DNA of 32,795 nt from Methylococcales bacterium. Lineage in GTDB: Bacteria; Pseudomonadota; Gammaproteobacteria; Methylococcales; Methylomonadaceae. The notes under the pieces are model-generated. The model did no database searches. It saw only the letters and a list, made by a program, of their open reading frames with translations, and was not told the DNA's origin. Positions within the stretch are counted from its first letter, which is position 1, and every line of letters begins with the position of its first letter. The DNA lies in the NCBI GenBank assembly GCA_028712795.1, contig JAQTPT010000045.1, positions 1 through 32,795 of the forward strand, in the 5' to 3' direction. This document shows, one piece after another, positions 1 to 6,782 of the stretch. The translations under genes were made by a program, and so were the position numbers.

Positions 1-2
1 TT

Positions 3-137
3 ATGACAATTAATCAGACCGCCAAAAAATTAGCCGTGAGCTTTTACGATTACGTTTATGATCGCGTGTCTGGGCGATTCGAACTTCCCTCTTTGGCAGA
101 TTTAATTACTCAAAAAGCGCAAACCTTACAGGTTTGA
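3..137 (+). CDS. Small ORF or C-terminal fragment, possibly transposase-derived
   Basis: A 44-codon reading frame starts at the ATG at position 3 and stops with TGA at 135-137. The frame is still open at the left edge, so this may be only the tail of a longer gene. The product has an aromatic patch (SFYDYVYDRVSGRF) followed by a Pro-Ser-Leu-Ala-Asp-Leu-Ile stretch. From memory this resembles the C-terminal ends of some transposases, but I cannot name a family. No integrase motif is visible. It lies at the left flank of the satellite-like element and may belong to an older insertion there. Sequence to the left of the window would decide between a whole small gene and a remnant. Confidence 0.33.
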   Translation: MTINQTAKKLAVSFYDYVYDRVSGRFELPSLADLITQKAQTLQV

Positions 138-184
138 TGTTGGTTTTCCCCTGGAATTTAAAGTAGATACCATTCCCGCATAGT

Positions 185-328
185 TTGGGCGGATTAAACA
201 AACTCGATGCCGAAGCGTTTAGATTGTTTCACGAAATCCTGCATGCACGTTTCATCAATGGCTGGAATGACAAAAACCTGTATCAAATCGAACAGCAAAT
301 AAACAAAATCATTGGGGGTTTGAAATGA
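185..328 (+). CDS. Small hypothetical ORF (TTG start or remnant)
   Basis: The frame after a TAG at 164-166 runs open to TGA at 326-328. It has no ATG, so either TTG at 185 is used or this is the 3' end of a broken gene. The product (about 47 residues) looks like real protein: an amphipathic segment containing LDAEAFRLFHEILHARF, then a Gln/Ile/Lys-rich helix. I do not recognise it. A 14-codon ATG frame overlaps its stop (325-369) and contains a copy of the CCGGACA motif that is repeated near 2564. No convincing ribosome-binding site precedes the TTG, which favours a remnant. Confidence 0.3.
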   Translation: MGGLNKLDAEAFRLFHEILHARFINGWNDKNLYQIEQQINKIIGGLK

Positions 329-367
329 GACTTTCAACCACCGAAACCGGACAAAACCAAAGGGCAT

Positions 368-412
368 AAAAAAAGCCCGCTAAATTCTAACCAATTCAGC
401 AGGCTTTTTTTT
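368..412. terminator. Bidirectional Rho-independent terminator
   Basis: The arms 374-381 (AGCCCGCT) and 398-405 (AGCAGGCT) pair, extended by AATT at 383-386 with AATT at 393-396. Seven A residues (368-374) precede the stem and eight T residues (405-412) follow it, so it can work on either strand. The two imperfect positions become G-U pairs in the minus-strand transcript and C-A or A-C mismatches in the plus-strand one, so the minus-strand hairpin is the more stable. It separates the left-hand remnants from the primase gene. Confidence 0.7.
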
Positions 413-502
413 AAAACTTACAATCAAATCCAATATACGCCCCGATATTTTATCGGGTTTGGAATAGGTTGTCACGTTGATAAGCCTGCTAAGGATAGCA
501 TT

Positions 503-2557
503 ATGGACAAAATTCAAAATTATGCGCTCGGTTATACGGCCCTTGGATGGCCGGTATTACCATTGCATTGGATAACCGCTGAGGGCGTATGCAGTTGTGG
601 CAAACTGGATTGCCATTCACCCGGCAAACATCCATTAGTCAGAAATGGCGTTAAGGATGCGACTCTTGACCCCACCCAGATCCAGAACTGGCTAAAAAAA
701 TGGCCGAATGCAAATATTGGCATTGCCACCGGCGCTGTATCTGGAGTTTTGGCGTTAGATGTTGACCCCCGACACGGGGGTGATGATTCGCTGGATGCCA
801 TTCGGGCGAAATACGGCAAAATACCCGATGATGTTATGGCCGTCACCGGCGCGGGCGGCACGCATTTCCTGTTTAAATACCCGGGCAATGTCGGACGATC
901 CACCACAAATTTATGGCCTGGAATCGATACGCGCGGGGATGGTGGTTATATCGTTGTAGAACCATCGAACCACATCAGCGGAAAATCGTATTTTTGGGAT
1001 GCTGAAGCCAACCCATTAAAGGGCGCAATTTTGCCGGATGCGCCTGCCTGGTTACTGGCGAAATTAACCGAAAAAAATGGCGTACAGCCCCAAAAACAAT
1101 CCACCAATACAAACGTATTGCCCCCCGACAAAATCAAAAAAATACGCACTGCGCTGGGCTACATACCCGCAAACGACCGCGATCAATGGCGTGATGTTGG
1201 CATGGCGCTAAACGACACCGGCGCTGGCGATCAGGCGTTTGGTTTATGGTGTGAATGGTCGGAACAATCGGAAAAATTCAACCTGAAAGATCAGCGGCGG
1301 GTTTGGGATTCGTTCACACCTGGTGGCGGCATTACTTTGGCGACAATCTTTGCAACAGCGAAACAAAACGGCTGGCTGGCACCTGAACCAGATCGTAGAC
1401 CGGAACCCCCGTTAGCGGTTTATAATGCTGATTTTGGAAGTCCTGTTCCTCCAGGGCAAGTGAATCCACCACCTTTTCCGCTAGTGTCAGCCCCGGAATT
1501 AACTGCAACACCGAAAAAAATTAACTGGCTTTTGGATGGAATTCTCGAACGTGGCAGCATGAATTTGATTTTCGGGGATTCTGGTTCAGGGAAGTCTTTA
1601 TTTGCCCTTGATTGGGCGTTCTGTCTTGCGTCTGGCCTGGATTGGCACGGATCTCAGACGACCAAAACAGACGTTATTATCGTGGCGGGCGAGGGTTTTT
1701 CTGGCATAGGCCGAAGATTAAAGGCCTTAGAGATAAAATATGATCGAAAAGCTCCGGCAGGATTGTTTATTAGTGAAAAATCGGCGCAATTCCTCGATCG
1801 AGTCAATTCAAAATGGGTAGCAGATAGTATCAGACTCATCTGTCCTAATCCAGGCCTGGTTATAATCGATACGCTTCACCGGAACATGGAGGGCGACGAG
1901 AACAGTTCTCAAGACATTGGCTGCTTTATCAACAACCTTGACACTTTTTTGAAGCCGTTGGGCGTGGCGGTTTTGATTGTCCACCATTCAGGGCACGGCG
2001 AAAAACAGCGCAGCCGGGGCAGCTCTTCGATTAGGGCGGCAATGGACGGCGAGTTTGGTGTTGAAAAGTCCGATATTCATATTACTTTGTCATGCCACAA
2101 AGCTAAAGACTTTGAACCATTCCATCCCGCCTTTTTCAGCCTGCAAACTATTCCATTGGATTGGCTAGATGACGATGACGAGCCCCTCACAAGCGTAATT
2201 CTTGAACAACAAACCGACGCAAAACGATACACCACAAAACAGCCAAAATTAAATAGTCGTGATCGGGCTATTTTATCCAGTCTAGTGGATGCAATCGCCG
2301 CGCACGGTGTTGACCCCACGAAGGAAATCTCAGAAAAATTTGGTGGGTGCGAGTCGCAAATTGGTTTCAAAGTCGTTTATATAGATTATTGGCGTGAGCG
2401 AGCATATAAGCTAATTTCAATTGACGGCAACCAGGATGACATCCCAAAGATGGAGGATGCAAAACGCAAAGCCTTCCATCGTTGCCGGAATAAACTATTA
2501 GATTCAGCTTTCACATTTGAATTTGATAATTACGCATGGCCACGGCTCGAATCATGA
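503..2557 (+). CDS. Bifunctional DNA primase/polymerase with RepA-type helicase domain
   Basis: This is a self-contained replication protein of a mobile element: it should prime and extend DNA and unwind the origin. Residues 5-190 are a Prim-Pol (archaeo-eukaryotic primase) domain with the metal-binding pair D86 and D88 (LALDVDP), H121 in GTHFLF, and the GDGGYIV motif near 145-151. Residues 210-290 match the PriCT_2 linker domain found behind such primases. Residues 335-560 are a RecA-like AAA_25/RepA helicase with Walker A at 358-365 (GDSGSGKS), Walker B at 452-456 (LVIID) and a sensor-like VHHSG at 493-497. The ATG is preceded by AAGGA at suitable spacing. At 684 residues it has the size usual for satellite and plasmid primase-helicases. 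The CCGGACA repeat cluster that follows its stop codon is a likely origin for it. Confidence 0.92.
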   Translation: MDKIQNYALGYTALGWPVLPLHWITAEGVCSCGKLDCHSPGKHPLVRNGVKDATLDPTQIQNWLKKWPNANIGIATGAVSGVLALDVDPRHGGDDSLDAIRAKYGKIPDDVMAVTGAGGTHFLFKYPGNVGRSTTNLWPGIDTRGDGGYIVVEPSNHISGKSYFWDAEANPLKGAILPDAPAWLLAKLTEKNGVQPQKQSTNTNVLPPDKIKKIRTALGYIPANDRDQWRDVGMALNDTGAGDQAFGLWCEWSEQSEKFNLKDQRRVWDSFTPGGGITLATIFATAKQNGWLAPEPDRRPEPPLAVYNADFGSPVPPGQVNPPPFPLVSAPELTATPKKINWLLDGILERGSMNLIFGDSGSGKSLFALDWAFCLASGLDWHGSQTTKTDVIIVAGEGFSGIGRRLKALEIKYDRKAPAGLFISEKSAQFLDRVNSKWVADSIRLICPNPGLVIIDTLHRNMEGDENSSQDIGCFINNLDTFLKPLGVAVLIVHHSGHGEKQRSRGSSSIRAAMDGEFGVEKSDIHITLSCHKAKDFEPFHPAFFSLQTIPLDWLDDDDEPLTSVILEQQTDAKRYTTKQPKLNSRDRAILSSLVDAIAAHGVDPTKEISEKFGGCESQIGFKVVYIDYWRERAYKLISIDGNQDDIPKMEDAKRKAFHRCRNKLLDSAFTFEFDNYAWPRLES

Positions 2558-2563
2558 CACTGA

Positions 2564-2675
2564 CCGGACACCGGACAAAACCGGACAAAACCGGACAACT
2601 GTCCGGGACATGGACCGGACAGGACAGGACACCCCCCTTAAGGGGGTGTCCGTGTCCGTCCGGTGTCCGTGTCCA
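2564..2675. repeat. Iteron-like CCGGACA cluster with central palindrome; candidate replication origin
   Basis: CCGGACA occurs on the plus strand at 2564, 2571, 2581, 2591 and 2615, and on the minus strand at 2600-2606. Spacings of 7, 10 and 10 bp separate the first four copies. Around 2628-2651 lies a near-perfect palindrome: GGACAC, a C run, TTAA, a G run, then GTGTCC, with one bulged C. It is followed by more GTGTCC/GTCCGG units to about 2675. The cluster begins a few bases after the primase-helicase stop codon. Iterons beside the replication gene are usual in P4-like elements and PICIs, so an origin is the simplest reading. A single further copy lies at about 350-356 near the left end. Confidence 0.5.
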
Positions 2676-2725
2676 TCTTTGTGTAACCATTTTTTAGATA
2701 ATTTTATTAAATTCGAGAGTCAACT

Positions 2726-2971
2726 ATGAAAGGTTTTCAGCATAGTAATTTACCAAAAACACACCGGATATTGAGCGGCGATGTAATAACCAGGCAAGAA
2801 CTAAAAATTTGTTACAGTTGCCAGAAAGGTTTTTGCCGAAACAAGGGTCGAACCAAGTCTGTCCCGGTTGCCAATAGACCGGGTAGGTTTGTTTGTCAAC
2901 GATGCGCCAATGCAATACTGAGCGGAAAATTAAACCCCAAACTGGAGTTGATTGATGCCAACCCAAGATAA
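2726..2971 (+). CDS. Small Cys-rich (putative zinc-ribbon) protein
   Basis: This 81-residue frame opens at an ATG with a weak GAGAG-like ribosome-binding site. It carries two Cys pairs: CYSC with a nearby GFC around residues 29-36, and CQRC around residues 57-60. The spacing suggests a single zinc ribbon. The segment between is basic (RNKGRTKS), which would suit nucleic-acid binding. It lies between the candidate origin and the HNH cassette, on the same strand as the other element genes. I do not recognise the family. A role in element regulation or replication is only a guess. Confidence 0.55.
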   Translation: MKGFQHSNLPKTHRILSGDVITRQELKICYSCQKGFCRNKGRTKSVPVANRPGRFVCQRCANAILSGKLNPKLELIDANPR

Positions 2972-3013
2972 ATCACTATGCCAACCATGTGTAATTTTGT
3001 ATTTGAAAGACAT

Positions 3014-3085
3014 GCGTTAAAAATTTAGTTGGGGCTACGCGGTGGGAGGGTAATCCCCCAGAGATATGATCCCCCCCCGGTAGCG
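3014..3085. repeat. Left arm of an imperfect inverted repeat flanking the HNH gene
   Basis: Read 5' to 3', this arm contains AAAATTTAG, ACGCGGT, ATCCCCCAGAGAT, then eight C residues (3071-3078) and GGTAGC. The same blocks in the same order occur on the opposite strand at 3504-3580, on the far side of the HNH gene. The conserved CCCCCAGAGAT and C-run next to an HNH gene recall sequences near cos and packaging regions of HNH-type phages. That comparison is from memory. Confidence 0.6.
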
Positions 3086-3119
3086 TTATAAAAATTAAGC
3101 AATAACTTGGAGTTATCTA

Positions 3120-3485
3120 ATGCCTCGTAGAGCTAAAACACCATGCCGTCATTCAGGTTGTGCCGCCTTGCTGGATCAGCCTGGCTTCTGTGACAAGCAC
3201 CGTCGAGAGACTTTTAAAAGACAGCGACAAACCATGACTCCTGATAAGGCCGAGCATGATCGATTTTATCATCGAGTGGCCTGGAAGAAAGTGCGAGCGC
3301 TTCAGCTACAGATTGAGCCGTTATGTAGGGAATGCCGTAAAGTAGGCAAACTGACTGCCGCGACAGTAGTCGACCATATCATCGAACGATCAAAAGGTGG
3401 CGGTGATTATGACCTTGGTAATCTAAGATCAGTTTGTGTTTCATGCCACAACGCGATCACGCGTCGAGCTGACGGCAATACATAA
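3120..3485 (+). CDS. HNH endonuclease, phage packaging type
   Basis: This 121-residue protein has a classic small HNH nuclease domain: Cys pairs at 69/72 (CREC) and 106/109 (CVSC) hold the structural zinc. The catalytic DH is at 85-86 (VVDHIIERSKGGGD), with N101 (LGNLRSVC) and H110. A further N-terminal Cys/His cluster (C9, C14, C24, H27) could bind a second zinc. The start is supported by TTGGAG 8 bases ahead of the ATG. HNH proteins of this size sit next to terminase genes in cos-type phages and help cut DNA during packaging. Here no terminase is adjacent; the element could lend the nuclease to a helper's terminase. The gene is bracketed by inverted repeats (3014-3085 and 3504-3580), which is unusual. 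Confidence 0.9.
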   Translation: MPRRAKTPCRHSGCAALLDQPGFCDKHRRETFKRQRQTMTPDKAEHDRFYHRVAWKKVRALQLQIEPLCRECRKVGKLTAATVVDHIIERSKGGGDYDLGNLRSVCVSCHNAITRRADGNT

Positions 3486-3503
3486 TGTATTCTTCGTCAT
3501 CAA

Positions 3504-3580
3504 GCTACCGGGGGGGGGGGGGGGGCTAAAATCTCTGGGGGATACACCGGCTACCGCGTCGCCCTAAATTTTTGAACGCG
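3504..3580. repeat. Right arm of the inverted repeat flanking the HNH gene, with a 16-G tract
   Basis: This arm is the inverted counterpart of 3014-3085: GCTACC, a run of 16 G (3510-3525), ATCTCTGGGGGAT, ACCGCGT, CTAAATTTTT. The G tract is twice as long as the C tract in the other arm. Homopolymers of this length are prone to slippage and to sequencing error, so the exact length is uncertain. Confidence 0.6.
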
Positions 3581-3641
3581 GCTGTTGAATTAAATAGAGA
3601 TTCGCCACATTAACATTTACTTATTTATTTAGGATATTTAT

Positions 3642-3917
3642 ATGACAAGTTCTGAATCCGAAGAACAAAACGCCAATATCGAAGCGGCTTGTATGCTCGC
3701 TAAATATGCCATCGTCAAAAAACTTGGGAAGTTCAATACCATAGAAACGCAATTGCATGTCATGACCGTCATCCTTCACGGGATGATTACGATGAATCAA
3801 ACATTGAGCCTGGAATTGTCAAAACAAACAGCAAAAGCTTTTTGCGATCGGCTAAATGCTTTGATTATAAAAACCCAGGCCGCCGAATCCAGCAACCTTA
3901 GTAATCGTCTCAATTAG
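3642..3917 (+). CDS. Small helical hypothetical protein, paralogue of the next gene
   Basis: This 91-residue product has no Cys/His cluster, signal peptide or membrane segment. It is predicted by eye to be largely alpha-helical. The ATG is preceded by AGGA at good spacing. Its sequence aligns along its length with the following gene: NA(N/Q), an Ala-rich helix, a KK(x)LG turn, a hydrophobic V..V..LxxHxxxTxN helix and a final helix ending IIxxQ. Two adjacent copies suggest a tandem duplication or a two-part complex. It sits upstream of the capsid gene. I do not recognise the family, and a role in capsid sizing or packaging is only a possibility. Confidence 0.65.
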   Translation: MTSSESEEQNANIEAACMLAKYAIVKKLGKFNTIETQLHVMTVILHGMITMNQTLSLELSKQTAKAFCDRLNALIIKTQAAESSNLSNRLN

Positions 3918-3928
3918 GGAGTAATCCA

Positions 3929-4198
3929 ATGAACCAATTAGAAAAATACAACGCCCAAACTAAATCTGCATATGTTTCAGCTGCGAACGCAATTAAAAAA
4001 AGCTTGGGTAGTGATGCGACAAATGAACGCGTGTTGGATGTCGTAATGTTAATGGCGCATTTGCTATTAACAGACAATTACCAACACCCCCCGACCGTGG
4101 CGCTGCACAATTTAGAATTTTTTAATAAGCAATTAACGGACATGATTATAGAAAGTCAAAAAGATATTAAAACCAAAAATTCCGGGCTATTCATGTGA
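3929..4198 (+). CDS. Small helical hypothetical protein, paralogue of the previous gene
   Basis: This 89-residue product starts 11 bases after the preceding stop codon, with GGGAG as ribosome-binding site, so the two genes are probably one transcript. The match to its neighbour covers most of the length, for example VVMLMAHLLLTDN here against VMTVILHGMITMN there, and DMIIESQ against ALIIKTQ. No known domain is recognised. The gene is followed by a 146-bp leader with a promoter-like box and hairpins before the capsid gene. Confidence 0.65.
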   Translation: MNQLEKYNAQTKSAYVSAANAIKKSLGSDATNERVLDVVMLMAHLLLTDNYQHPPTVALHNLEFFNKQLTDMIIESQKDIKTKNSGLFM

Positions 4199-4220
4199 TT
4201 AATTGTAAAACGGGTATAAT
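4192..4220 (+). promoter_or_regulatory. Candidate promoter for the capsid gene
   Basis: A consensus -10 box (TATAAT, 4215-4220) preceded by GGG lies about 125 bp ahead of the capsid start. The -35 position (around 4192-4197) matches the consensus poorly. This suggests a promoter dependent on an activator or a weak constitutive one. Confidence 0.35.
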
Positions 4221-4281
4221 CAGTTTATCCAAGGTTTCACGCGAGATGCTGAGACCACGGCCAGCCGGAAGGCGCGAGGAC

Positions 4282-4333
4282 ACGAAAAGCGAGATGCTTT
4301 CGTCATTCGATAAATAATCGTTAATTATCGAAT
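4282..4333 (+). promoter_or_regulatory. Two hairpins in the capsid-gene leader
   Basis: The first hairpin pairs 4282-4290 with 4296-4303 (ACGAAAAGC with GCTTTCGT, one bulged A, loop GAGAT). The second pairs ATTCGATAA (4305-4313) with TTATCGAAT (4325-4333), which ends at the ribosome-binding site of the capsid gene. A GCGAGATGCT direct repeat occurs at about 4243 and 4289. The second hairpin could affect translation start or bind a regulator. Confidence 0.35.
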
Positions 4334-4344
4334 AGGTGAACAAA

Positions 4345-5481
4345 ATGACTGACATTATAGAAATAAAGACCGCCGTTGAACAACTGAATCAAGCCAATGC
4401 TGATTTTCAGAAAAAATTTGAGGAAAAATTCAACGCGCTGGATAAAGAAGTCCTAAACATCCAAAAAAAAGCCAATCGTATTCCCACACCTGGAACAGTT
4501 GGCAGTTCCTCCGATCTGGTTGAATCCAAAAACGATTTAGCTACGTTCATCCGCAGCCGTGGCGAAATCAAAGCCATGAGCGTCGGCACCGGGCCTGAAG
4601 GTGGATGGACGGTAAATCCGGTCCTTCAGGACGGTATCGGCACGTTAGTGCGAAACAATTCCGCCTTGCGTGAACTGGTCACTTTCATCGAGATTGAAAC
4701 GGGCGACGCATTCGAAGAACTGGTGAGCGTAACCCCAGCCGGAGCCAGTTGGACGGGTGAAACAAGCGCACGCACTGCCACGGATGCCCCGGAATTGGCA
4801 AAAATAAAAACCCCGCTCCTCGAACTTTATGCAGCACCGACTTTGTCACAACGCCTGGCGGACGATTCCGGCACCAACATGGTTGATTTTTTGGTCAATG
4901 AAGTTGGAATTTCTTTTTCTGAGGCTGAGGAAACCGCGTTATTTCTGGGTTCAAACCCCACTGAGCCGCGCGGCCTGGCGACGATCCCAACAGCGGCAAC
5001 TGCCGATGCAACCCGGCCATTCGGCACGATCCAGCATATAGCGACAGGTGCATCTGGAGCCTTGGATAGCACCGACCCTCTTAACAAAGTTAAGGAATTA
5101 TTTTTCTCGCTTAAGGCAGGCTACAGAAATAATGCGAAATGGGTATGTTCAAGCGCTACAGCCTTGCTGCTTTCTCAGCAACAGGATGGCCAAGGTAATT
5201 ATTTGTGGGATCAAGGCGACATCAAAACTGGCCAGCCTGTGACCTTATTAGGTAAGCCCGTGGTGATTTGCGAAACCTGCCCAACCGTAGCCGCCAACAG
5301 CCTTAGCCTTTGGTTTGGAGACTGGAATCAGGCAATACGTGGCATTGAACGGCCTGGTAACAGACTCCTCCTTGATCCGTATTCCGATAAGCCGAACTTG
5401 GTTGTTTATGTCTACCGTCGAGTTGGCTTTGGATTGCGAAACTCGAATGCAATTAAAGTTCTTAAGTTCGCTGCGGCTTAA
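4345..5481 (+). CDS. HK97-family major capsid protein
   Basis: This is the structural shell protein of an HK97-fold procapsid. The first 60 or so residues are a charged coiled coil (the delta/scaffold region removed by the protease in this family). They are followed by the capsid core with typical stretches such as GGWTVNP, LVTFIEI, FLVNEVGISFSEAEETALFLGSN-type text and a C-terminal YRRVGFGLRN segment. The ATG at 4345 is chosen over the upstream GTG at 4336 because AGGTGA (4334-4339) is correctly spaced before it. The product is then 378 residues, normal for the family. The protease follows, the reverse of the usual portal-protease-capsid order, and a terminator lies between the two. Confidence 0.93.
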   Translation: MTDIIEIKTAVEQLNQANADFQKKFEEKFNALDKEVLNIQKKANRIPTPGTVGSSSDLVESKNDLATFIRSRGEIKAMSVGTGPEGGWTVNPVLQDGIGTLVRNNSALRELVTFIEIETGDAFEELVSVTPAGASWTGETSARTATDAPELAKIKTPLLELYAAPTLSQRLADDSGTNMVDFLVNEVGISFSEAEETALFLGSNPTEPRGLATIPTAATADATRPFGTIQHIATGASGALDSTDPLNKVKELFFSLKAGYRNNAKWVCSSATALLLSQQQDGQGNYLWDQGDIKTGQPVTLLGKPVVICETCPTVAANSLSLWFGDWNQAIRGIERPGNRLLLDPYSDKPNLVVYVYRRVGFGLRNSNAIKVLKFAAA

Positions 5482-5498
5482 CGTCCCCTTCAAAAAAT

Positions 5499-5528
5499 AC
5501 CCTGCGTGTAAAGCGTAGGGTGTTTTTT
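5499..5528 (+). terminator. Rho-independent terminator after the capsid gene
   Basis: ACCCTGCG (5499-5506) pairs with CGTAGGGT (5514-5521) through one G-U pair and is followed by TGTTTTTT. It sits in the 65-bp gap between capsid and protease. It may set a high capsid-to-protease ratio by letting only part of the transcripts continue. Confidence 0.75.
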
Positions 5529-5546
5529 CACTCCCAAGGAATTATC

Positions 5547-6236
5547 ATGGAAACTTTTCAATCAAAATTAATTGAATTAAAACTTGCGCCGGCAGATTCA
5601 TCCATAATGGAATTTTCAGGCTATGGCGCGGTATTTGGCAATATTGATGCTTGCGGCGATGTTATCGAGCCGGGCGCATTCAAACAATTCCTATCCGATG
5701 TTAAAAGCGGCATTCAGAACTGGCCAGCCATGCTCCTTCAACATGGCGGCATAGACCTGCTTGGTTTGGCATCAACGCCAATTGGAGCCTGGAATCATTT
5801 AGAAGAAGATAGTATCGGCTTGAAAGTCAGCGGGAAACTTGCTCCAACTCCACGCGGCAAAGAAGTTTATGAACTGATGAAAATGCAACCACGGCCAGCG
5901 ATCGACGGCCTATCCATTGGCTACATTGCCCGGGAATTTATAAACCGCACCAAGCCTGGCGATCCCAACCGGCGCTTGAAGCGCATTGACTTGGTGGAAA
6001 TCTCGCCTGTTGTTTTCCCAGCGAATGACAAAGCACGCGTACAGGGCGTTAAGTCTATTGACGAGGTGAACGAACGTGAATTCGAAAATTTTCTATGTAA
6101 TTTTGGCTACACCAGAAAAGCTGCAAAAACTATCGTTGCCCACGGTTTGAAAGCGCTACAAAAAGATGATGGAACTTACGATCTAGCGGAACTGAAGGGG
6201 GCTATTGACACCGGCATCCGACAGCTCAATAGTTAG
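5547..6236 (+). CDS. HK97-family prohead protease (peptidase U35)
   Basis: This serine protease cuts the delta domain from assembled capsid subunits and matures the procapsid. The fold signature is visible: FSGYGAVFGNIDACGDVIEPGAF at the N-terminus (shown in part), the catalytic His in LLQHG (H66) and the catalytic Ser in GLSIGY (S123), then the DLVEISPVVFPAN block. The start at 5547 has AAGGA 7 bases upstream; a frame opening at 5520 lacks this. The product is 229 residues. The C-terminal 60 residues after VKSIDE resemble the tails of self-cleaving proteases. It is the last gene before the tRNA junction and is followed by a strong terminator. Confidence 0.92.
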   Translation: METFQSKLIELKLAPADSSIMEFSGYGAVFGNIDACGDVIEPGAFKQFLSDVKSGIQNWPAMLLQHGGIDLLGLASTPIGAWNHLEEDSIGLKVSGKLAPTPRGKEVYELMKMQPRPAIDGLSIGYIAREFINRTKPGDPNRRLKRIDLVEISPVVFPANDKARVQGVKSIDEVNEREFENFLCNFGYTRKAAKTIVAHGLKALQKDDGTYDLAELKGAIDTGIRQLNS

Positions 6237-6265
6237 CGCATAACCGAAAATTCGAAAACTAAAAG

Positions 6266-6290
6266 AACCGGCTTCATGGCCGGTTTTTTT
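6266..6290 (+). terminator. Rho-independent terminator after the protease gene
   Basis: AACCGGC (6266-6272) pairs perfectly with GCCGGTT (6279-6285) and is followed by seven T residues. It closes the element's rightward transcription before the tRNA gene. Confidence 0.82.
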
Positions 6291-6325
6291 ATGTGCGGGA
6301 AAAATCTGTCAAAACAGCTTTTAAA

Positions 6326-6346
6326 AGTTACCCCGGAGTTACCCCG
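6326..6346. repeat. Tandem 10-bp direct repeats near the att junction
   Basis: AGTTACCCCG occurs at 6326-6335 and again at 6337-6346, 11 bp apart, about 55 bp from the tRNA 3' end. Short direct repeats at this distance from a tRNA junction are typical arm-type binding sites of tyrosine integrases or excisionases. Confidence 0.4.
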
Positions 6347-6360
6347 AAAATTTCAGGCAT

Positions 6361-6391
6361 AAAAAAAGAGCTTGGCAGATTGCCTAAGCCC
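6361..6391 (-). terminator. Terminator of the tRNA-Leu transcript
   Basis: On the minus strand, GGGCTTAGGCA pairs with TGCCAAGCTC around an ATC loop, with one bulged A, and is followed by seven T residues (6361-6367 on the plus strand). It lies 10 bases downstream of the CCA end of the tRNA. Confidence 0.6.
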
Positions 6392-6401
6392 TTGAATTTT
6401 G

Positions 6402-6488
6402 TGGTGCCTCGGGCCGGAGTCGAACCGGCACGGCCTTACAGCCGAGGGATTTTAAGTCCCTTGCGTCTACCAATTTCGCCACCGAGGC
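6402..6488 (-). tRNA. tRNA-Leu (anticodon UAA)
   Basis: The minus strand folds as an 87-nt class II tRNA: acceptor GCCTCGG paired with CCGAGGC, followed by encoded ACCA. The anticodon stem AGGGA/TCCCT carries the loop CTTAAAA, with anticodon TAA at 6452-6454 (plus coordinates). There is a long variable arm, and a T arm with GGTTCGACTCC. Its 3' half borders the satellite-like element, so it is probably the integration site, with the 3' end restored by the element's attachment sequence. Confidence 0.97.
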
Positions 6489-6512
6489 ATCAATAACTTT
6501 GGTAAGCTCTAC

Positions 6513-6540
6513 ATTATATAGCAACCACAAAAATAAACTA
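6513..6540 (-). promoter_or_regulatory. Promoter of the tRNA-Leu gene
   Basis: On the minus strand a consensus TATAAT (6513-6518) lies 24 bp ahead of the tRNA 5' end. A weak -35 (TAGTTT, 6535-6540) is 16 bp further upstream. Confidence 0.5.
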
Positions 6541-6782
6541 GACCTATCTGATATTTTAAAAAAATTTGCAGGTGTTTTATGGCTGAAAAAAAGCGTGAGT
6601 TTTCTTGTACGATACAAATTTCAAAGATACGGTTTGTGCGAGATGCTACCGCTACCAGATTAGATTTTTAAATGGGAAAATGACTGTTTCCAGTATGAAT
6701 TAAAATGTGGTCAAATTAGGCACCTGTTTTTTCCGTGCTTTTACAATCTTGATATACTTATTTTTAAAAAGGAAAAACTTTA

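Noticed and set aside
2517..2729. Frame of 70 residues over the CCGGACA repeats
   Set aside because: Low-complexity translation of the repeat cluster, overlapping the primase end; no ribosome-binding site or conserved pattern.
4336..4344. GTG start for the capsid gene
   Set aside because: The GTG lies inside the Shine-Dalgarno sequence that serves the ATG at 4345.
6384..6617. Minus-strand frame of 77 residues containing KLVDARDLKSLGCKAVPVRL
   Set aside because: It is the translation of the tRNA-Leu gene itself, a common false ORF.
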